NCBI GenBank assembly: GCA_008933025.1 | Contig: WBXI01000009.1 | Coordinates: forward strand, 1-43,513 | Length of the DNA stretch: 43,513 nt | Direction of reading: 5' to 3' | DNA from: Verrucomicrobiota bacterium | GTDB taxonomy: Bacteria; Verrucomicrobiota; Verrucomicrobiia; Limisphaerales; UBA9464 | Shown: positions 8,672 through 17,470 of the stretch, in pieces | Layout of the letters: each line of letters opens with the position of its first letter | Position numbering within the stretch: the first letter of the stretch is position 1 | The notes under the pieces: model-generated | The model's database searches: none | Told to the model about the DNA's origin: nothing | What the model saw: the letters and a program-made list of their open reading frames with translations, nothing else | Program-made: the position numbers and the translations under genes

Positions 8672-9028
8672 TCAAGCGTTTCCGCTTTTCAACGCCTTCA
8701 CGAAACCGCTGCTCTGCTGGACGTCATCGTGCTGGGTGTCCTTATTCCCGATGGTAATGAGGTGCAGCACCTTGTTTTCGTCGTCGGCGAACGTGTAGAG
8801 GCGTGTTTCTTGTAAATTCCCGCCACCGCCCTTTTGGTCGACCGCAATCACCCCGCTTTGTTCGGGGTGAAGGTAACCGGCCATGATGGCTTTCGAATTG
8901 GGCGCGGCATTGAGTTGATTCAGATACCGCTGGAGATTGTTCAAAACGGCTGCCAATTCCCCGGGGCGCTTCTTGAGATACCACTTCAGATCCCGCTCGT
9001 ACTGATCTGTTGGTTCAAGCTGCCACAT
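8672..9028 (-). CDS. RelE/HigB-fold toxin
   Basis: A small basic protein with the RelE/ParE-fold layout: MWQLEPTDQYERDLKWYLKK at the start, a helix pair, and then the strands LQETRLYTFADDENKVLHL and ITIGNKDTQHDDVQ that form the core sheet. Members of this family are ribosome-dependent mRNA interferases. I place the start at the ATG at 9028 because the protein then begins exactly where HigB proteins do. An in-frame TTG at 9073 would add 15 residues and neither start has a strong ribosome-binding site. It is the first gene of a two- or three-gene operon with the XRE antitoxin 6 bp downstream. Toxicity is inferred from family and context. Confidence 0.8.
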   Translation of the reverse strand: MWQLEPTDQYERDLKWYLKKRPGELAAVLNNLQRYLNQLNAAPNSKAIMAGYLHPEQSGVIAVDQKGGGGNLQETRLYTFADDENKVLHLITIGNKDTQHDDVQQSSGFVKALKSGNA

Positions 9029-9163
9029 CGAGGCGGCCAAAATATTCTCGTAGGGAATATGCGCAAGCTTCAAGTCGGCGTCCAGACGGCTTCTTGAACA
9101 AGTGTGAACCTCCGCCCTTCAGGCCTCCCCTGATTCTGAACATCGGTTTTACTGGGGTTTCCG

Positions 9164-9179
9164 CGCCAAATATTTGGCG
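9164..9179. promoter_or_regulatory. 16-bp perfect palindrome, likely higBA operator
   Basis: CGCCAAATATTTGGCG is a perfect 16-bp palindrome located 135 bp upstream of the ATG of the toxin gene (91 bp upstream of the alternative TTG). No other gene on that strand lies between. XRE antitoxins bind palindromes of this size in their own promoters, so an operator is the natural reading. Confidence 0.6.
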
Positions 9180-9269
9180 ATTATTTGGTTTTGCGCCCGA
9201 GTGCGCCCCAATGCACCAGAGTGAACCCAAAATCGGGCACCCCTCAGGAATCGTGCCAGAAAAGCAAAT

Positions 9270-9292
9270 AAGCCGCTGGAATCCAGCGGCTT
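9270..9292 (-). terminator. Rho-independent terminator of the initiator tRNA gene
   Basis: Arms AAGCCGCTGG (9270-9279) and CCAGCGGCTT (9283-9292) are perfectly complementary with a 3-nt loop. Read on the minus strand, the hairpin is followed by TATTTGCTTTT, a U-rich tail. It sits 24 bp behind the 3' end of the tRNA gene. Confidence 0.8.
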
Positions 9293-9316
9293 AAGTGGTT
9301 GCTAATCAACCGAAAT

Positions 9317-9393
<77 letters not shown>

Positions 9394-9508
9394 ATCAAGT
9401 CCGTGGAACCTACGGAGCGACCCCCGACCCAGCAAGGTCTATTTCCATCTTTCTCCCCGTCCCTTTTCGCGCTTCACCCCGCGGGGCCTCCCGACCACGC
9501 TCCCTCCC

Positions 9509-10132
9509 ATGCGCATCATCGGCGGTTACGCGGCCGGTCGACTGCTCGAGGTGCCCAAGGGCTTCGATGTCCGGCCCATGCCCGACAAGGTCAAACTCGC
9601 GGTCTTCAACAGTCTCGGAGCGCGACCCGTCGACGCCCGCGTCCTCGATCTCTTCGCCGGCACCGGCGCCCTCGGCCTGGAGATGCTCAGCCGCGGCGCC
9701 CGCCAACTCTTCTCGGTCGAGCTCACCGAACGCCATGCCCGGTGCTATCGACGCAACCTGCAGGCGTCCGGTCTCGACGCCGCCGCGGTCGAACTCCGCG
9801 TGCAGGACGTCTTCCGGGTGCTCGGTGCCCTGCGCGCCCACGGCCGGCAATTCGACCTGATCATCGCCGATCCGCCCTACGGCGAGAAAAACGTCGGGCG
9901 GCGTTCCACCTCGATCGCCCAGCGCCTTGTCGACGATCCCGACCTTCCCTCGCTGTTGGCGCCGGGGGGACGGGCGATCATCGGGCACGCGCGGCGCGAC
10001 GTGCTGGAGATACCGCCGGCGTGGCACGATGCCAAACAACTCACCCATGGGGACACCGTGGTCCGGTTCCTCGACCTTCCCGAAGCCGCGGTGCCGGCGG
10101 CGGAAGCGGAGATTCCCGATGCGAACATTTGA
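9509..10132 (+). CDS. rsmD: 16S rRNA (guanine(966)-N(2))-methyltransferase RsmD
   Basis: A 207-residue SAM-dependent methyltransferase. Its start, MRIIGGYAAGRLLEVPKG followed by DVRPMPDKVKLAVFNSL, is diagnostic of RsmD. Motif I is VLDLFAGTGALGLEMLSRGA, and the catalytic NPPF-type motif is DPPYGEKN near residue 128. RsmD methylates G966 (E. coli numbering) in helix 31 of 16S rRNA, in the cytoplasm. Length is normal for the family (about 190-205 residues). Its last 14 bp overlap the start of the serine hydrolase gene, suggesting translational coupling, although the two functions are unrelated. Confidence 0.95.
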   Translation: MRIIGGYAAGRLLEVPKGFDVRPMPDKVKLAVFNSLGARPVDARVLDLFAGTGALGLEMLSRGARQLFSVELTERHARCYRRNLQASGLDAAAVELRVQDVFRVLGALRAHGRQFDLIIADPPYGEKNVGRRSTSIAQRLVDDPDLPSLLAPGGRAIIGHARRDVLEIPPAWHDAKQLTHGDTVVRFLDLPEAAVPAAEAEIPDANI

Positions 10133-11069
10133 GAGTTGGGCGCGGTGGTTGGCCTTCGCGTGCGTGTTGGCCACCCCTTGGCGCGGGACGGCGGCGACGC
10201 TCGCGGGACTGGCCGGGAGCAGGGCCGACGCGCGCTTGCAGGGGTTGGTCGACGCGGCGGTCGCCGAGGCCGGTTCGCGGGCGGGCACGAACCGGATCGG
10301 CGCGGACCAGATCGCGGTGACGCTGGTGGATCTCGCGGAACCGGCGGCGCCGAAATGGGCGGCGCACCGGGGCGGGGAAGCGATCTACCCGGCGTCGGTG
10401 GTGAAGCTGTTCTATCTGGTGGCGGCGCACCGATGGATGGAGGACGGGCGTTTGGCGGAGACCGACGAGGCGACACGGGCGCTGCGCGACATGATCGTGG
10501 ATTCGTCGAACGACGCGACGCACCACGTGGTGGATTTGTTGACGGACACGACGAGCGGGCCGGAGTTGGCGCCGGATGCGTTGGCCGCGTGGCACGCGCG
10601 GCGCAACGCGGTGAACCGGTATTTCGGGTCGCTCGGGTACGCGGGGATCAACTGCAACAAGAAGCCGTGGTGCGAGGGGCCGTACGGGCGGGAAGTGCAG
10701 GCCATCCGGGCGTTCGAGCCGAAGCGGAATTTGCTGACGACTGACGCGACGGCGCGGTTGATGGCGGAGATCGCGCTCGATCGCGCGGTGACGCCCGCCC
10801 GGTGCGCGCGGATGCGGGGGTTGTTGTCGCGGGACATCTCGGCGCCCGCCACGCCGGAGGACCAGGTGCATGGTTTCGTGGGATCGGCGCTGCGGCCGGG
10901 AATGAAGCTGTGGTCGAAGGCGGGGTGGACCAGCCAGACGCGGCACGATGCCGCGTTGGTGGAGTTGCCGGGTGGCCGACGGGTGGTGCTGGTGGTGTTC
11001 ACCGAGAACCATGCGAACGACGAAGGGGCGATTCCCCGGGTGGCGCGCACGGTTTTGGAGCGTCTGTGA
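10119..11069 (+). CDS. Class A beta-lactamase-like serine hydrolase, exported
   Basis: A 316-residue protein with an N-terminal signal peptide (about residues 1-27). The penicillin-binding/beta-lactamase fold follows: the SxxK motif is SVVK at 93-96 (IYPASVVKLFYL), the second motif region is DSSNDATHHVVD at about 128-139, and the third is KAGW (LWSKAGWTSQTRHDAALVEL) in place of KTG. A segment with GINCNKKPWCEGPYGREVQ is unlike the classical resistance enzymes. Such proteins are widespread in Verrucomicrobia and many are probably peptidoglycan- or peptide-acting hydrolases, not resistance determinants. The ATG lies inside the end of rsmD. Substrate cannot be told from sequence. Confidence 0.85.
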   Translation: MRTFESWARWLAFACVLATPWRGTAATLAGLAGSRADARLQGLVDAAVAEAGSRAGTNRIGADQIAVTLVDLAEPAAPKWAAHRGGEAIYPASVVKLFYLVAAHRWMEDGRLAETDEATRALRDMIVDSSNDATHHVVDLLTDTTSGPELAPDALAAWHARRNAVNRYFGSLGYAGINCNKKPWCEGPYGREVQAIRAFEPKRNLLTTDATARLMAEIALDRAVTPARCARMRGLLSRDISAPATPEDQVHGFVGSALRPGMKLWSKAGWTSQTRHDAALVELPGGRRVVLVVFTENHANDEGAIPRVARTVLERL

Positions 11070-11127
11070 CGAGCGGCGGCTCTTTTGTCGCTTGGATCGG
11101 GGCTCGCCATCCGCTACCAGAACGCCA

Positions 11128-12231
11128 ATGAACCCCCGCAGATGTTGCGGGCAATTGGCTTCCCTCCTGGCCATTGCCGCGACTTTCGTCGTGTCGGCCG
11201 CCGACACCGTCCGGATTTCCAGGACCATTCCGGCGTCCCTGTGCCGTTACACGGGAAGGATCGCGGACAAGTCGGCGTCGAAACGATTCGACGTGCCCTG
11301 GAGCGACGGGGAGATCGCGTCGGTGTCCCTGGACGGAGGGCCGCGTCGCTACGTGAAGTGGTGGAAGCCCTCGGACGACGGGAAGAGCGTCCGGGTGGCG
11401 ATGGATTGGGTGCGGGGCGGGGAGCCGCCGGCGGTATTGACGATCGAGTCGATTCCCGCGACCGGGCAAACGCCGGACGGGCGCTGGTCGTTTCGCACGG
11501 CGGACGCGACGACGACGAACGCGGGACCGAACGCGGCACGGATCCACGAGTGGACCTTCGAGGCGATGCGTCCGGGCAACTACACGGTGGAGATCACCGG
11601 CGGGGCCTGGGACGAACGCACGGAAGCGGTGGAAGTGGAGTTGTGCGGGCAAGTGAGGCCGGGCCAGTTGGATTTCACGGGTGGCCGGAACCGGAGTTCC
11701 TCGAAGGCCATCGGGCGGATGCGGATTCCGGGGCCGGGCCGGCAGCGACTCCGGGTGCAGGTGGGGGAATCGAACCGCAACGTCCAGGGCATGCTGACGG
11801 CGATCGTCCTGCGCCCGGCACCGGAAGGAGTCGTGCCGCGACCGGACGGTTCCGGGGTCCACGCGTTGCGGGTGGCCGACGCCGCGTTGGCGGGCGCGTC
11901 GCTGACGGTACTGGGTTGGGGCGATACGGCGGAAGTGACGGGATGGACGGAGGAAGCGGCGCAACTGGAGTGGACTTGCCGGGACATCGCGCCGGGGCAC
12001 TACCGGGTCGAGTTGTCGGTGCGGGCGGGGACGGATGCCTCCGGCGACCTCGAGGTGCGCGCGCTGGGGCAGACGCTGCGGGCGCCGCTCCGGCCGGGAT
12101 TGGATTCGGCGCGCGTGCTGGGCGAGATCGAAGTGACGGATCCCGGCAACCGGGACGTGACGGTGCGTCCGCGCGGGGCGCGGGGAAGCTGGAGCGTGTC
12201 GGGCTTGAAACTGGTCCGCGTGCAGCCGTAG
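11128..12231 (+). CDS. Secreted protein with carbohydrate-binding-like repeats, unknown function
   Basis: A 367-residue protein with a signal peptide (MNPRRCCGQLASLLAIAATF, cleavage near SAAD). After an N-terminal part with RYVKWWKPSDDGKSVRVAMD, two modules of similar organisation follow (about residues 125-215 and 255-365). Each has a motif of type W-x-F/C-x5-PG-x-Y-x-VE: EWTFEAMRPGNYTVEITGG and TCRDIAPGHYRVELSV. This is the pattern of the sugar-binding module attached to alpha-L-fucosidases and DUF5077-like proteins. I see no catalytic domain. It probably acts at the surface or in the periplasm. The 58-bp gap behind the serine hydrolase permits co-transcription. Confidence 0.7.
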   Translation: MNPRRCCGQLASLLAIAATFVVSAADTVRISRTIPASLCRYTGRIADKSASKRFDVPWSDGEIASVSLDGGPRRYVKWWKPSDDGKSVRVAMDWVRGGEPPAVLTIESIPATGQTPDGRWSFRTADATTTNAGPNAARIHEWTFEAMRPGNYTVEITGGAWDERTEAVEVELCGQVRPGQLDFTGGRNRSSSKAIGRMRIPGPGRQRLRVQVGESNRNVQGMLTAIVLRPAPEGVVPRPDGSGVHALRVADAALAGASLTVLGWGDTAEVTGWTEEAAQLEWTCRDIAPGHYRVELSVRAGTDASGDLEVRALGQTLRAPLRPGLDSARVLGEIEVTDPGNRDVTVRPRGARGSWSVSGLKLVRVQP

Positions 12232-12251
12232 CGGCGCGCGGGAAAAGGCAG

Positions 12252-12272
12252 CGGGCCGGGGGAACCGGCCCG
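12252..12272. terminator. Hairpin between convergent genes
   Basis: Arms CGGGCCGG and CCGGCCCG, 8 bp, with a 5-nt loop, lie between the ends of the secreted-protein gene and purK. On the minus strand the hairpin is followed by CTGCCTTTTCC, a weak U run, so it most likely serves purK. Confidence 0.5.
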
Positions 12273-12299
12273 AAGCCGGTCGGGATTCGGTCCCGCGGT

Positions 12300-13454
12300 T
12301 CAGTGCCGCACGAGGCGGGCGCGGCCTTGGCGGACGCGGGCGACGGCTTCCTCGACGGTGCGGTCGGTGGCGCTGAGATGTCCCATTTTCCGGCCGGCCC
12401 GGGCCTCGGCCTTGCCGTAGAGGTGCAATTTGAGGCCGGGATCCGCGAGGGCTTGGGTCCAGTGCGGCGTGCCGCCGGCGGCGATCCAAACGTCGCCGAG
12501 GATATTGGCCATGGCGGCGGGTTGGCGGAGGGCGGTCGAACCCAGGGGCAGGCCGCACACGGCACGGACCTGCTGTTCGAACTGGCTGGTCACGCAGGCG
12601 TCGAGGGTGAGGTGGCCGGAGTTGTGGGTGCGCGGCGCGAGTTCGTTGACGACCAGCCGGTCGTAGCGCGTGACGAACATCTCGACGGTGAGCAGTCCGA
12701 CGACGTCGAGCGCGTCGAGGATGCCGTGCGCGAGCGAGGCGGCCTCGGCGGCCAGGTCGGCGGGAATGGCCGCGGGCGCGAAGGTGACGTCGAGGATGTG
12801 GTGGGCATGGGCGTTCTCGAAGACCGGGAACGCCGCGAATTCGCCGTGGACGCCGCGGGCGGCCACCACGCTGATCTCCTTCTCGAAGTCCACGAACGAT
12901 TCGTGGATGCCCTCGGCCCCGTGCAGGCCGTCGAACGCGGCGTCGAGATCCGATCCGGGCGCGAGTATCTGCTGGCCCTTGCCGTCGTAACCGAACGCGG
13001 CGGTTTTCAGCACCGCGGCCACCCCGAGTTCGTTCACTGCCGCGGCAAGATCGGCGCGCGACGCGACGCGGCGGAAGGGCGTCACGGGGAAACCGTGGTC
13101 GCGCAGGAACGCTTTTTCGCGGAGTCGGTTCTGGGTGACGTGGAGCACGTCGCCGTCGGGCCGGACCCGGGCGACCTCCGCGGCGGCATGGCTGGTGGCG
13201 CTGGGAACGTTCTCGAACTCGAAGGTGACCACGTCGACGGCCCGCGCGAACCCGCGCACGCGGTCGAGATCGTCGTAGGAAGCGACCACCTCGACGTCGG
13301 CGACCTGCCCGGCGGGACTGTCCGCCTCGGGGGAATAGACGTGGACACGGTAGCCGAGGGAACGGGCCGCGAGGGCGAGCATGCGGCCGAGTTGGCCGCC
13401 GCCAAGGATGCCCAGGGTGCCGCCGGGAAGGATGGGATCGTGCGAGTCCGCCAT
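12300..13454 (-). CDS. purK: 5-(carboxyamino)imidazole ribonucleotide synthase PurK
   Basis: A 384-residue ATP-grasp enzyme that carboxylates AIR to N5-CAIR with ATP and bicarbonate in purine synthesis. The N-terminus GGTLGILGGGQLGRMLALAA is the PurK hallmark. FEFENVP, then LKTAAFGYDGKGQ (ATP-grasp glycine loop) and NELAPRTHNSGHLTLDAC (metal and substrate site) complete the family pattern. I start at the ATG at 13454; extra codons upstream are possible but give a Pro-rich leader. The usual partner purE is not in the window. The gene is convergent with its left neighbour and divergent from the STAS gene. Confidence 0.95.
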   Translation of the reverse strand: MADSHDPILPGGTLGILGGGQLGRMLALAARSLGYRVHVYSPEADSPAGQVADVEVVASYDDLDRVRGFARAVDVVTFEFENVPSATSHAAAEVARVRPDGDVLHVTQNRLREKAFLRDHGFPVTPFRRVASRADLAAAVNELGVAAVLKTAAFGYDGKGQQILAPGSDLDAAFDGLHGAEGIHESFVDFEKEISVVAARGVHGEFAAFPVFENAHAHHILDVTFAPAAIPADLAAEAASLAHGILDALDVVGLLTVEMFVTRYDRLVVNELAPRTHNSGHLTLDACVTSQFEQQVRAVCGLPLGSTALRQPAAMANILGDVWIAAGGTPHWTQALADPGLKLHLYGKAEARAGRKMGHLSATDRTVEEAVARVRQGRARLVRH

Positions 13455-13762
13455 GGTGTGCGCTGGAAGCGGAGGGACTCTGGGGATGGCGGGGCCCGGG
13501 TCAAGAAGCGAGCCGTGCGGGCGCCGCTGCAACCCGTGGGTCCGCCGCGTCTCGACGGGAGCCGAGGGGCGGGGTGCTGCCCACGATGAAACGAGGAGTG
13601 CCCGGACCCGACGGACCTCCTTCGGCGCCGGCGGGCCGTCGCCATGGTCTCGACCGGGCCGGCAAGGGCGGCGCGATGGGCGACCCGGCCGTTGGCTGCT
13701 TCAAGATAGGGCTGGCGGGCAGGGGGCGGACGGGGTTTTCTCGGGCGACAAAATCCACTGCC
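13455..13762. other. Intergenic region between divergent purK and STAS genes
   Basis: About 308 bp. It should hold both promoters, but I find no convincing -35/-10 pair, riboswitch or PurR-like palindrome. An open frame continuous with the STAS gene extends back to 13574, but its composition (Pro/Gly/Arg-rich) argues against coding. Confidence 0.5.
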
Positions 13763-14068
13763 ATGGCGATTCGAAAAAACCTTGCTGGAACGGAATGCGA
13801 ACTGGTGGTCGACGGGCGTGTCGATGGGCCCGCGGCGCACGAGTTGGAAATCGAGGTCCTGGCCTTGGCCAAGACCGACGCGACGACCGTCTATGTGAAT
13901 CTGGCCGGGGCGAATTTCCTGTGTTCGGCCGCGATCCGCGTGTTGCTCCAGCATCGCCGGCAATGGAAGGCCAAGGGCAAGAAGTTCGTGGTTTCGCGGA
14001 CCTCGCCCGAGGTGGACGAGATTCTGGAACTCACCGGGATGCGCGACCTGATCGTGGAGTCTGCATGA
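13763..14068 (+). CDS. STAS-domain anti-sigma factor antagonist
   Basis: A 101-residue single-domain STAS protein of the SpoIIAA/RsbV type. The core ATTVYVNLAGANFLCSAAIR corresponds to the FxDSSG phosphorylation loop. The Asp is Cys here, but the Ser that is phosphorylated in the family remains, followed by RVLLQHRRQWKAKGKKF and a normal C-terminal helix. In partner switching, the unphosphorylated protein captures a HATPase kinase and frees its target. The gene overlaps the HATPase gene by ATGA at 14065-14068, the classical antagonist/anti-sigma arrangement. No dedicated PP2C phosphatase gene is seen in the window. Confidence 0.87.
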   Translation: MAIRKNLAGTECELVVDGRVDGPAAHELEIEVLALAKTDATTVYVNLAGANFLCSAAIRVLLQHRRQWKAKGKKFVVSRTSPEVDEILELTGMRDLIVESA

Positions 14069-14478
14069 ACGGGGAGGCGGTGCCGTTGGACGTCACGCTG
14101 GCGGTGACGCCGGCTTTGACCCGGGACGTGCACGCGCGGTTGGAAGCATTCGCCGAGGCGGCGCGGCTTCCGCGGAAGGTCGTGTTCGCGGCGGACACGG
14201 CGCTGGAGGAATTGCTCCAGAACGTTCTCGATCACAGCGGCGCGCGCGAAGTGAGGTTCCGGGCGGCGGTGGAAGGGGGCGAACTGCGGTTGGAATTGGC
14301 CGACGATGGAATTCCCTTCGACCCGCTGGCCATGGAATTGCCGGCGACCGACCGGTCGCCCGACCTGCGTCCCGTGGGCGGGCTCGGCGTGCTGATGGTG
14401 CGAAAGATGATGGATCGGGTCCGGTACGAACGCCGGGATGGCTGCAATCGGTTGACCCTCGCGAAGCTGTTGGCCTGA
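14065..14478 (+). CDS. HATPase_c_2 ATP-binding protein (RsbW/SpoIIAB-type)
   Basis: A 137-residue GHKL ATPase of the anti-sigma kinase type. The N-box is ALEELLQNVLDHSGA (about residues 46-60), the G1 box ELADDGIPFDP (about 77-87), and the glycine lid GGLGVLMVRKMMDRVRY. It would phosphorylate the STAS partner encoded just upstream. The target could be a sigma factor or an unrelated regulator. Start and stop both overlap neighbours (ATGA at 14065, TGATG at 14476-14480), so three genes are translationally coupled. Confidence 0.88.
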   Translation: MNGEAVPLDVTLAVTPALTRDVHARLEAFAEAARLPRKVVFAADTALEELLQNVLDHSGAREVRFRAAVEGGELRLELADDGIPFDPLAMELPATDRSPDLRPVGGLGVLMVRKMMDRVRYERRDGCNRLTLAKLLA

Positions 14479-15155
14479 TGGAACCCCGTTCCCTTGCATC
14501 CGCCGCCGTCGCGGTCGAGGTCTACCTGGCCCGTGCATCGGCGGACGCCACCGCCCGGGGGTTGGGGTGGTTGGACGCGGCCGAGCGTCGTCGGGCCGAC
14601 GCCTTCCGGAGCGAGGCGGCGCGCGACCTGTTCGTGGCGGCCCGGGCAACCCTGAGGATCCAACTCGGCCGCCGTCTGGGCGGCGCGCCGGAGGCGATTC
14701 GCTTCGGTTTGGGCGATCACGGCAAACCCACGCTGGCGGCCCCGTGGGACGCGGCGGGTTGGCACTTCAACGTCTCGCACTCCGGAACCCTCGCGTTGGT
14801 TGCCATTGCTCGTTCGCTCGCCGTGGGCATCGACGTGGAGCGCATCGACGCCATCCCGGCGGGGGAAATGGACGGGCTGTCGGCGAGTCACTTTTCCGCG
14901 GCCGAGATGCGGCGATGGCGGGCGGCGGATGCGGCGGGCCGGACGGAAATGTTTTTCCGCGTCTGGACCCGGAAGGAAGCGGTGCTCAAGGCATGGGGCG
15001 TGGGGCTCGTGGACGATCTGGCCGCGGTGGACACGGTTCCGGGGCCGCGGGTATTGGAAAAATGGTCGGTCCGGGATTGGGCGGTGCCGCCCGGATACGT
15101 CGCGGCGGTCGCGGCGGAGGGTTTGGACTGGGAAGCGGCGTGGGGCGATGGGTGA
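14478..15155 (+). CDS. 4'-phosphopantetheinyl transferase, Sfp/HetI superfamily
   Basis: A 225-residue two-lobed phosphopantetheinyl transferase. Motifs in order: WHFNVSHSG (about residue 95), VGIDVERIDAI with the Mg-binding Asp and Glu (about 116), and FFRVWTRKEAVLKAWGVGL (about 160). It transfers phosphopantetheine from CoA to a Ser of carrier domains. Members of this type usually serve polyketide, nonribosomal peptide or fatty-acid carrier proteins. No such carrier or synthase is in the window. A second transferase of a different type, acpS, lies about 2.3 kb downstream. Its ATG overlaps the stop of the anti-sigma-like gene. Confidence 0.92.
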   Translation: MEPRSLASAAVAVEVYLARASADATARGLGWLDAAERRRADAFRSEAARDLFVAARATLRIQLGRRLGGAPEAIRFGLGDHGKPTLAAPWDAAGWHFNVSHSGTLALVAIARSLAVGIDVERIDAIPAGEMDGLSASHFSAAEMRRWRAADAAGRTEMFFRVWTRKEAVLKAWGVGLVDDLAAVDTVPGPRVLEKWSVRDWAVPPGYVAAVAAEGLDWEAAWGDG

Positions 15156-15216
15156 GCTTGGGACGGTTGCGGGATTGCTTCGTTGGCGCGGGTTTGGCAG
15201 GAAGGGCGGAACTTCT

Positions 15217-16677
15217 ATGCGTTCGTTGTTGCTCGCGCTGGCGGTCGCCGCGCTTTTCGTCACGGGCTGCCGTCATCGTGAGGCCGATGCCGACGCGGCG
15301 GTCGTGGCCCGTTGGCGGTTCCGGGGCGTCGAGGAACTGGGGAAAGGCGACAGGGTGCCCGCGTTCAAGGCCACGCTGGGGATTCCCGAGGCGGCCCCGG
15401 TCAAACCGCGCGCGGCGACCAACCTTGCCGACCAACTCGTCATCCGGTTGACCGGCGCCACGAACGGAGTGCTGGCCGCGCAATTGCGTCCGTTGGTGCA
15501 GGCGGTCGCGCAATACGAATCCGCGGGCGAGATCACGGCGGAGGGTTGGTCCCTGGCCGTGCAGGTTCCCCCGGCGGAATCCGCCGCGGTGCAAAGCTCG
15601 GTGATGGCCTTGCCGCCGATGGCAGGGCAGGCGGCGGTCCAGCCGCAAGTCCGGTACACGAATGGCTGGCTGCTCGCGGGTTCCGCCGCCGCGCGGCTCG
15701 GACGTGCCGCGAGTCTGCCGGCGCTTGGCGCCAACGGCCTGCTGACGGGCGATTTCGATCTCGCGGTGATCGGCAAGGTCGATCCCAAGAAGTGGCCGCG
15801 CGTGCATTTGGAATTCTTCGCCACCAACGGCACGGTGCGGACCACGGGTCGGTTGTCGTTCGCCTCGGCGCCGGCGGGCGACCTTCCGGCCTGGAAGATT
15901 CCCGACACGCTCATCCACGATCCGATCATCCACTTCGGCGCCGCCCGGGGAATCGGGTCGTTGTTGGCGGGAAATCCGTGGTTCGAGGTCCTGTCGGGCG
16001 GCAAGGTTCCCGACCAGTTGTGCATGTGGTCGCAGCCCGGCGCGCTGTTCCGCACCTGGATAGCGGCCCCGGCGGACGACGGGTTGGCACGCATCCCGAG
16101 GATCCAGACGGCGCTCGACGCGCGGGTCAGCACGAATGCGCCGGTGGGACAATATGTGGGCGTGACCCTGCTGAGTTCCAACAAGTCCAGCATCGCGGTG
16201 TACAACCCCACCGGGCCGCGGGGCATCATGCCGACGATCGGGGTGGCGCGGTTGAAGGACCAGGACTTCCTGATGGCCAGCGTCCTTCGTCCGGCACGGA
16301 GCACCAACCCGGTGCCGGCCGAGTTGCTGGGCGAACTGAACAAGCCCGACTTGGTGTACTACGACTGGGAGTTGACCGGGGAGGCGTACCTCCAGTGGAA
16401 CGTGCTGGTCCAATACAACAAGCTCGTGCGCGGGCTGCGTGCGAACGCGCTGCTGCCGCGCTCGCACACGTGGATGCTCGCGGCCGCCCCGAAATTCGGC
16501 AATGCCGTGACGACCGTCCGGCGCGTGTCGCCGACCGAGTTCGCTTTGGACCGGAGTTCCAGCGCCGGGCTGACTTCCCTCGAGTGGATCATGCTGACCC
16601 GGTTCCTCGATGGCCCGATCGTCGAACTCCGGGGAATGGCATTGCCCCCCGGCTTCGGGGTTCCGGTCCGCCGCTGA
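15217..16677 (+). CDS. Lipoprotein of unknown function
   Basis: A 486-residue protein with a lipoprotein signal: hydrophobic core [12 protein letters not shown] and lipobox VTGC, lipidated Cys at residue 18. A purine-rich stretch (GAAGGGCGGA) stands 7 bp upstream of the ATG. Repeats of the type [20 protein letters not shown] and a beta-strand-rich body suggest a large beta structure. I recognise no family; the phylum has many such proteins of 450-600 residues. The gene is followed after 5 bp by pdxJ, so the run from the STAS gene to pdxJ is probably a single transcript. Anchored to the outer or inner membrane, function unknown. Confidence 0.75.
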   Translation: MRSLLLALAVAALFVTGCRHREADADAAVVARWRFRGVEELGKGDRVPAFKATLGIPEAAPVKPRAATNLADQLVIRLTGATNGVLAAQLRPLVQAVAQYESAGEITAEGWSLAVQVPPAESAAVQSSVMALPPMAGQAAVQPQVRYTNGWLLAGSAAARLGRAASLPALGANGLLTGDFDLAVIGKVDPKKWPRVHLEFFATNGTVRTTGRLSFASAPAGDLPAWKIPDTLIHDPIIHFGAARGIGSLLAGNPWFEVLSGGKVPDQLCMWSQPGALFRTWIAAPADDGLARIPRIQTALDARVSTNAPVGQYVGVTLLSSNKSSIAVYNPTGPRGIMPTIGVARLKDQDFLMASVLRPARSTNPVPAELLGELNKPDLVYYDWELTGEAYLQWNVLVQYNKLVRGLRANALLPRSHTWMLAAAPKFGNAVTTVRRVSPTEFALDRSSSAGLTSLEWIMLTRFLDGPIVELRGMALPPGFGVPVRR

Positions 16678-16682
16678 TCGCC

Positions 16683-17423
16683 ATGCTCAAGCTCGGCGTC
16701 AACATCGACCACGTCGCCACGTTGCGGCAGGCGCGGTACCGGGGGCTGGATGCGGGCGAACCCGATCCCGTGGCGGCCGCGCTGGCGGCCGAGGATGCCG
16801 GGGCCCACGGCATCACCGCCCACCTGCGCGAGGACCGCCGGCACATCGTCGACCGCGACGTGCGGCGGTTGCGGGAATCCATCCGCACCCGGCTCAATTT
16901 CGAGATGGCCGTGGCGCCCGAGATCATCGGGTTCGCGCTCGAGGTCCGTCCCGACATCGTGTGCCTGGTTCCCGAACACCGGCAGGAAGTGACCACCGAA
17001 GGCGGGCTGGACGTCGCGGGCAACCCGGCGGCACTGGCGGTGGTTTGCCGGCGGTTTGCCGATGCCGGGATCGAGGTCAGTCTTTTCGTCGATCCCGATC
17101 CGGTCCAGATCGAGGCGTCGGCGCGGACCGGCGCGCGGTTCGTGGAACTCCACACCGGCGCCTATGCGGGGCAGTTTGGCCGGAAGCGCGAGCGAAACGT
17201 GGAGATCGAACGGTTGGTCGCCGCCGCGAAACAAGCACACGGGCTCGGCCTCCGCGTGAACGCCGGCCACGGGTTGACCGTTGCCAACGTCCCGCTGCTC
17301 CACGTTGTTCCCCACCTCGTCGAACTCAACATCGGGCACACGCTGGTCAGCCGCGCCGTGTTCGTCGGACTTCCGCAAGCCGTCCGGGAAATGCTCGCCG
17401 CGATGGCCGGCTATTCGGGTTGA
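16683..17423 (+). CDS. pdxJ: Pyridoxine 5'-phosphate synthase PdxJ
   Basis: A 246-residue TIM-barrel enzyme that condenses 1-deoxyxylulose 5-phosphate with 3-amino-2-oxopropyl phosphate, the last step of the DXP-dependent vitamin B6 route. [18 protein letters not shown] at the start, [58 protein letters not shown] and [12 protein letters not shown] are all family signatures and cover the active site. Length is normal (about 240). It lies 5 bp after the lipoprotein gene and 47 bp before acpS; pdxJ-acpS order is common in bacteria. Confidence 0.97.
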   Translation: MLKLGVNIDHVATLRQARYRGLDAGEPDPVAAALAAEDAGAHGITAHLREDRRHIVDRDVRRLRESIRTRLNFEMAVAPEIIGFALEVRPDIVCLVPEHRQEVTTEGGLDVAGNPAALAVVCRRFADAGIEVSLFVDPDPVQIEASARTGARFVELHTGAYAGQFGRKRERNVEIERLVAAAKQAHGLGLRVNAGHGLTVANVPLLHVVPHLVELNIGHTLVSRAVFVGLPQAVREMLAAMAGYSG

Positions 17424-17470
17424 CCCACCCAACGCTCGCGTCGCCCCGCGCCTTCCCCCACACTGGCCCC

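Noticed and set aside
9015-9230. 71-codon minus-strand frame upstream of the toxin gene, with GGCGGAGG before a TTG
   Set aside because: Overlaps the toxin gene in another frame and shows no family resemblance; the purine-rich stretch alone is not enough.
10119-11069. Serine hydrolase as an antibiotic-resistance beta-lactamase
   Set aside because: The SxxK motif is present, but the third motif is KAG and the central part differs from known resistance enzymes; a cell-wall or peptide-acting role is at least as likely.
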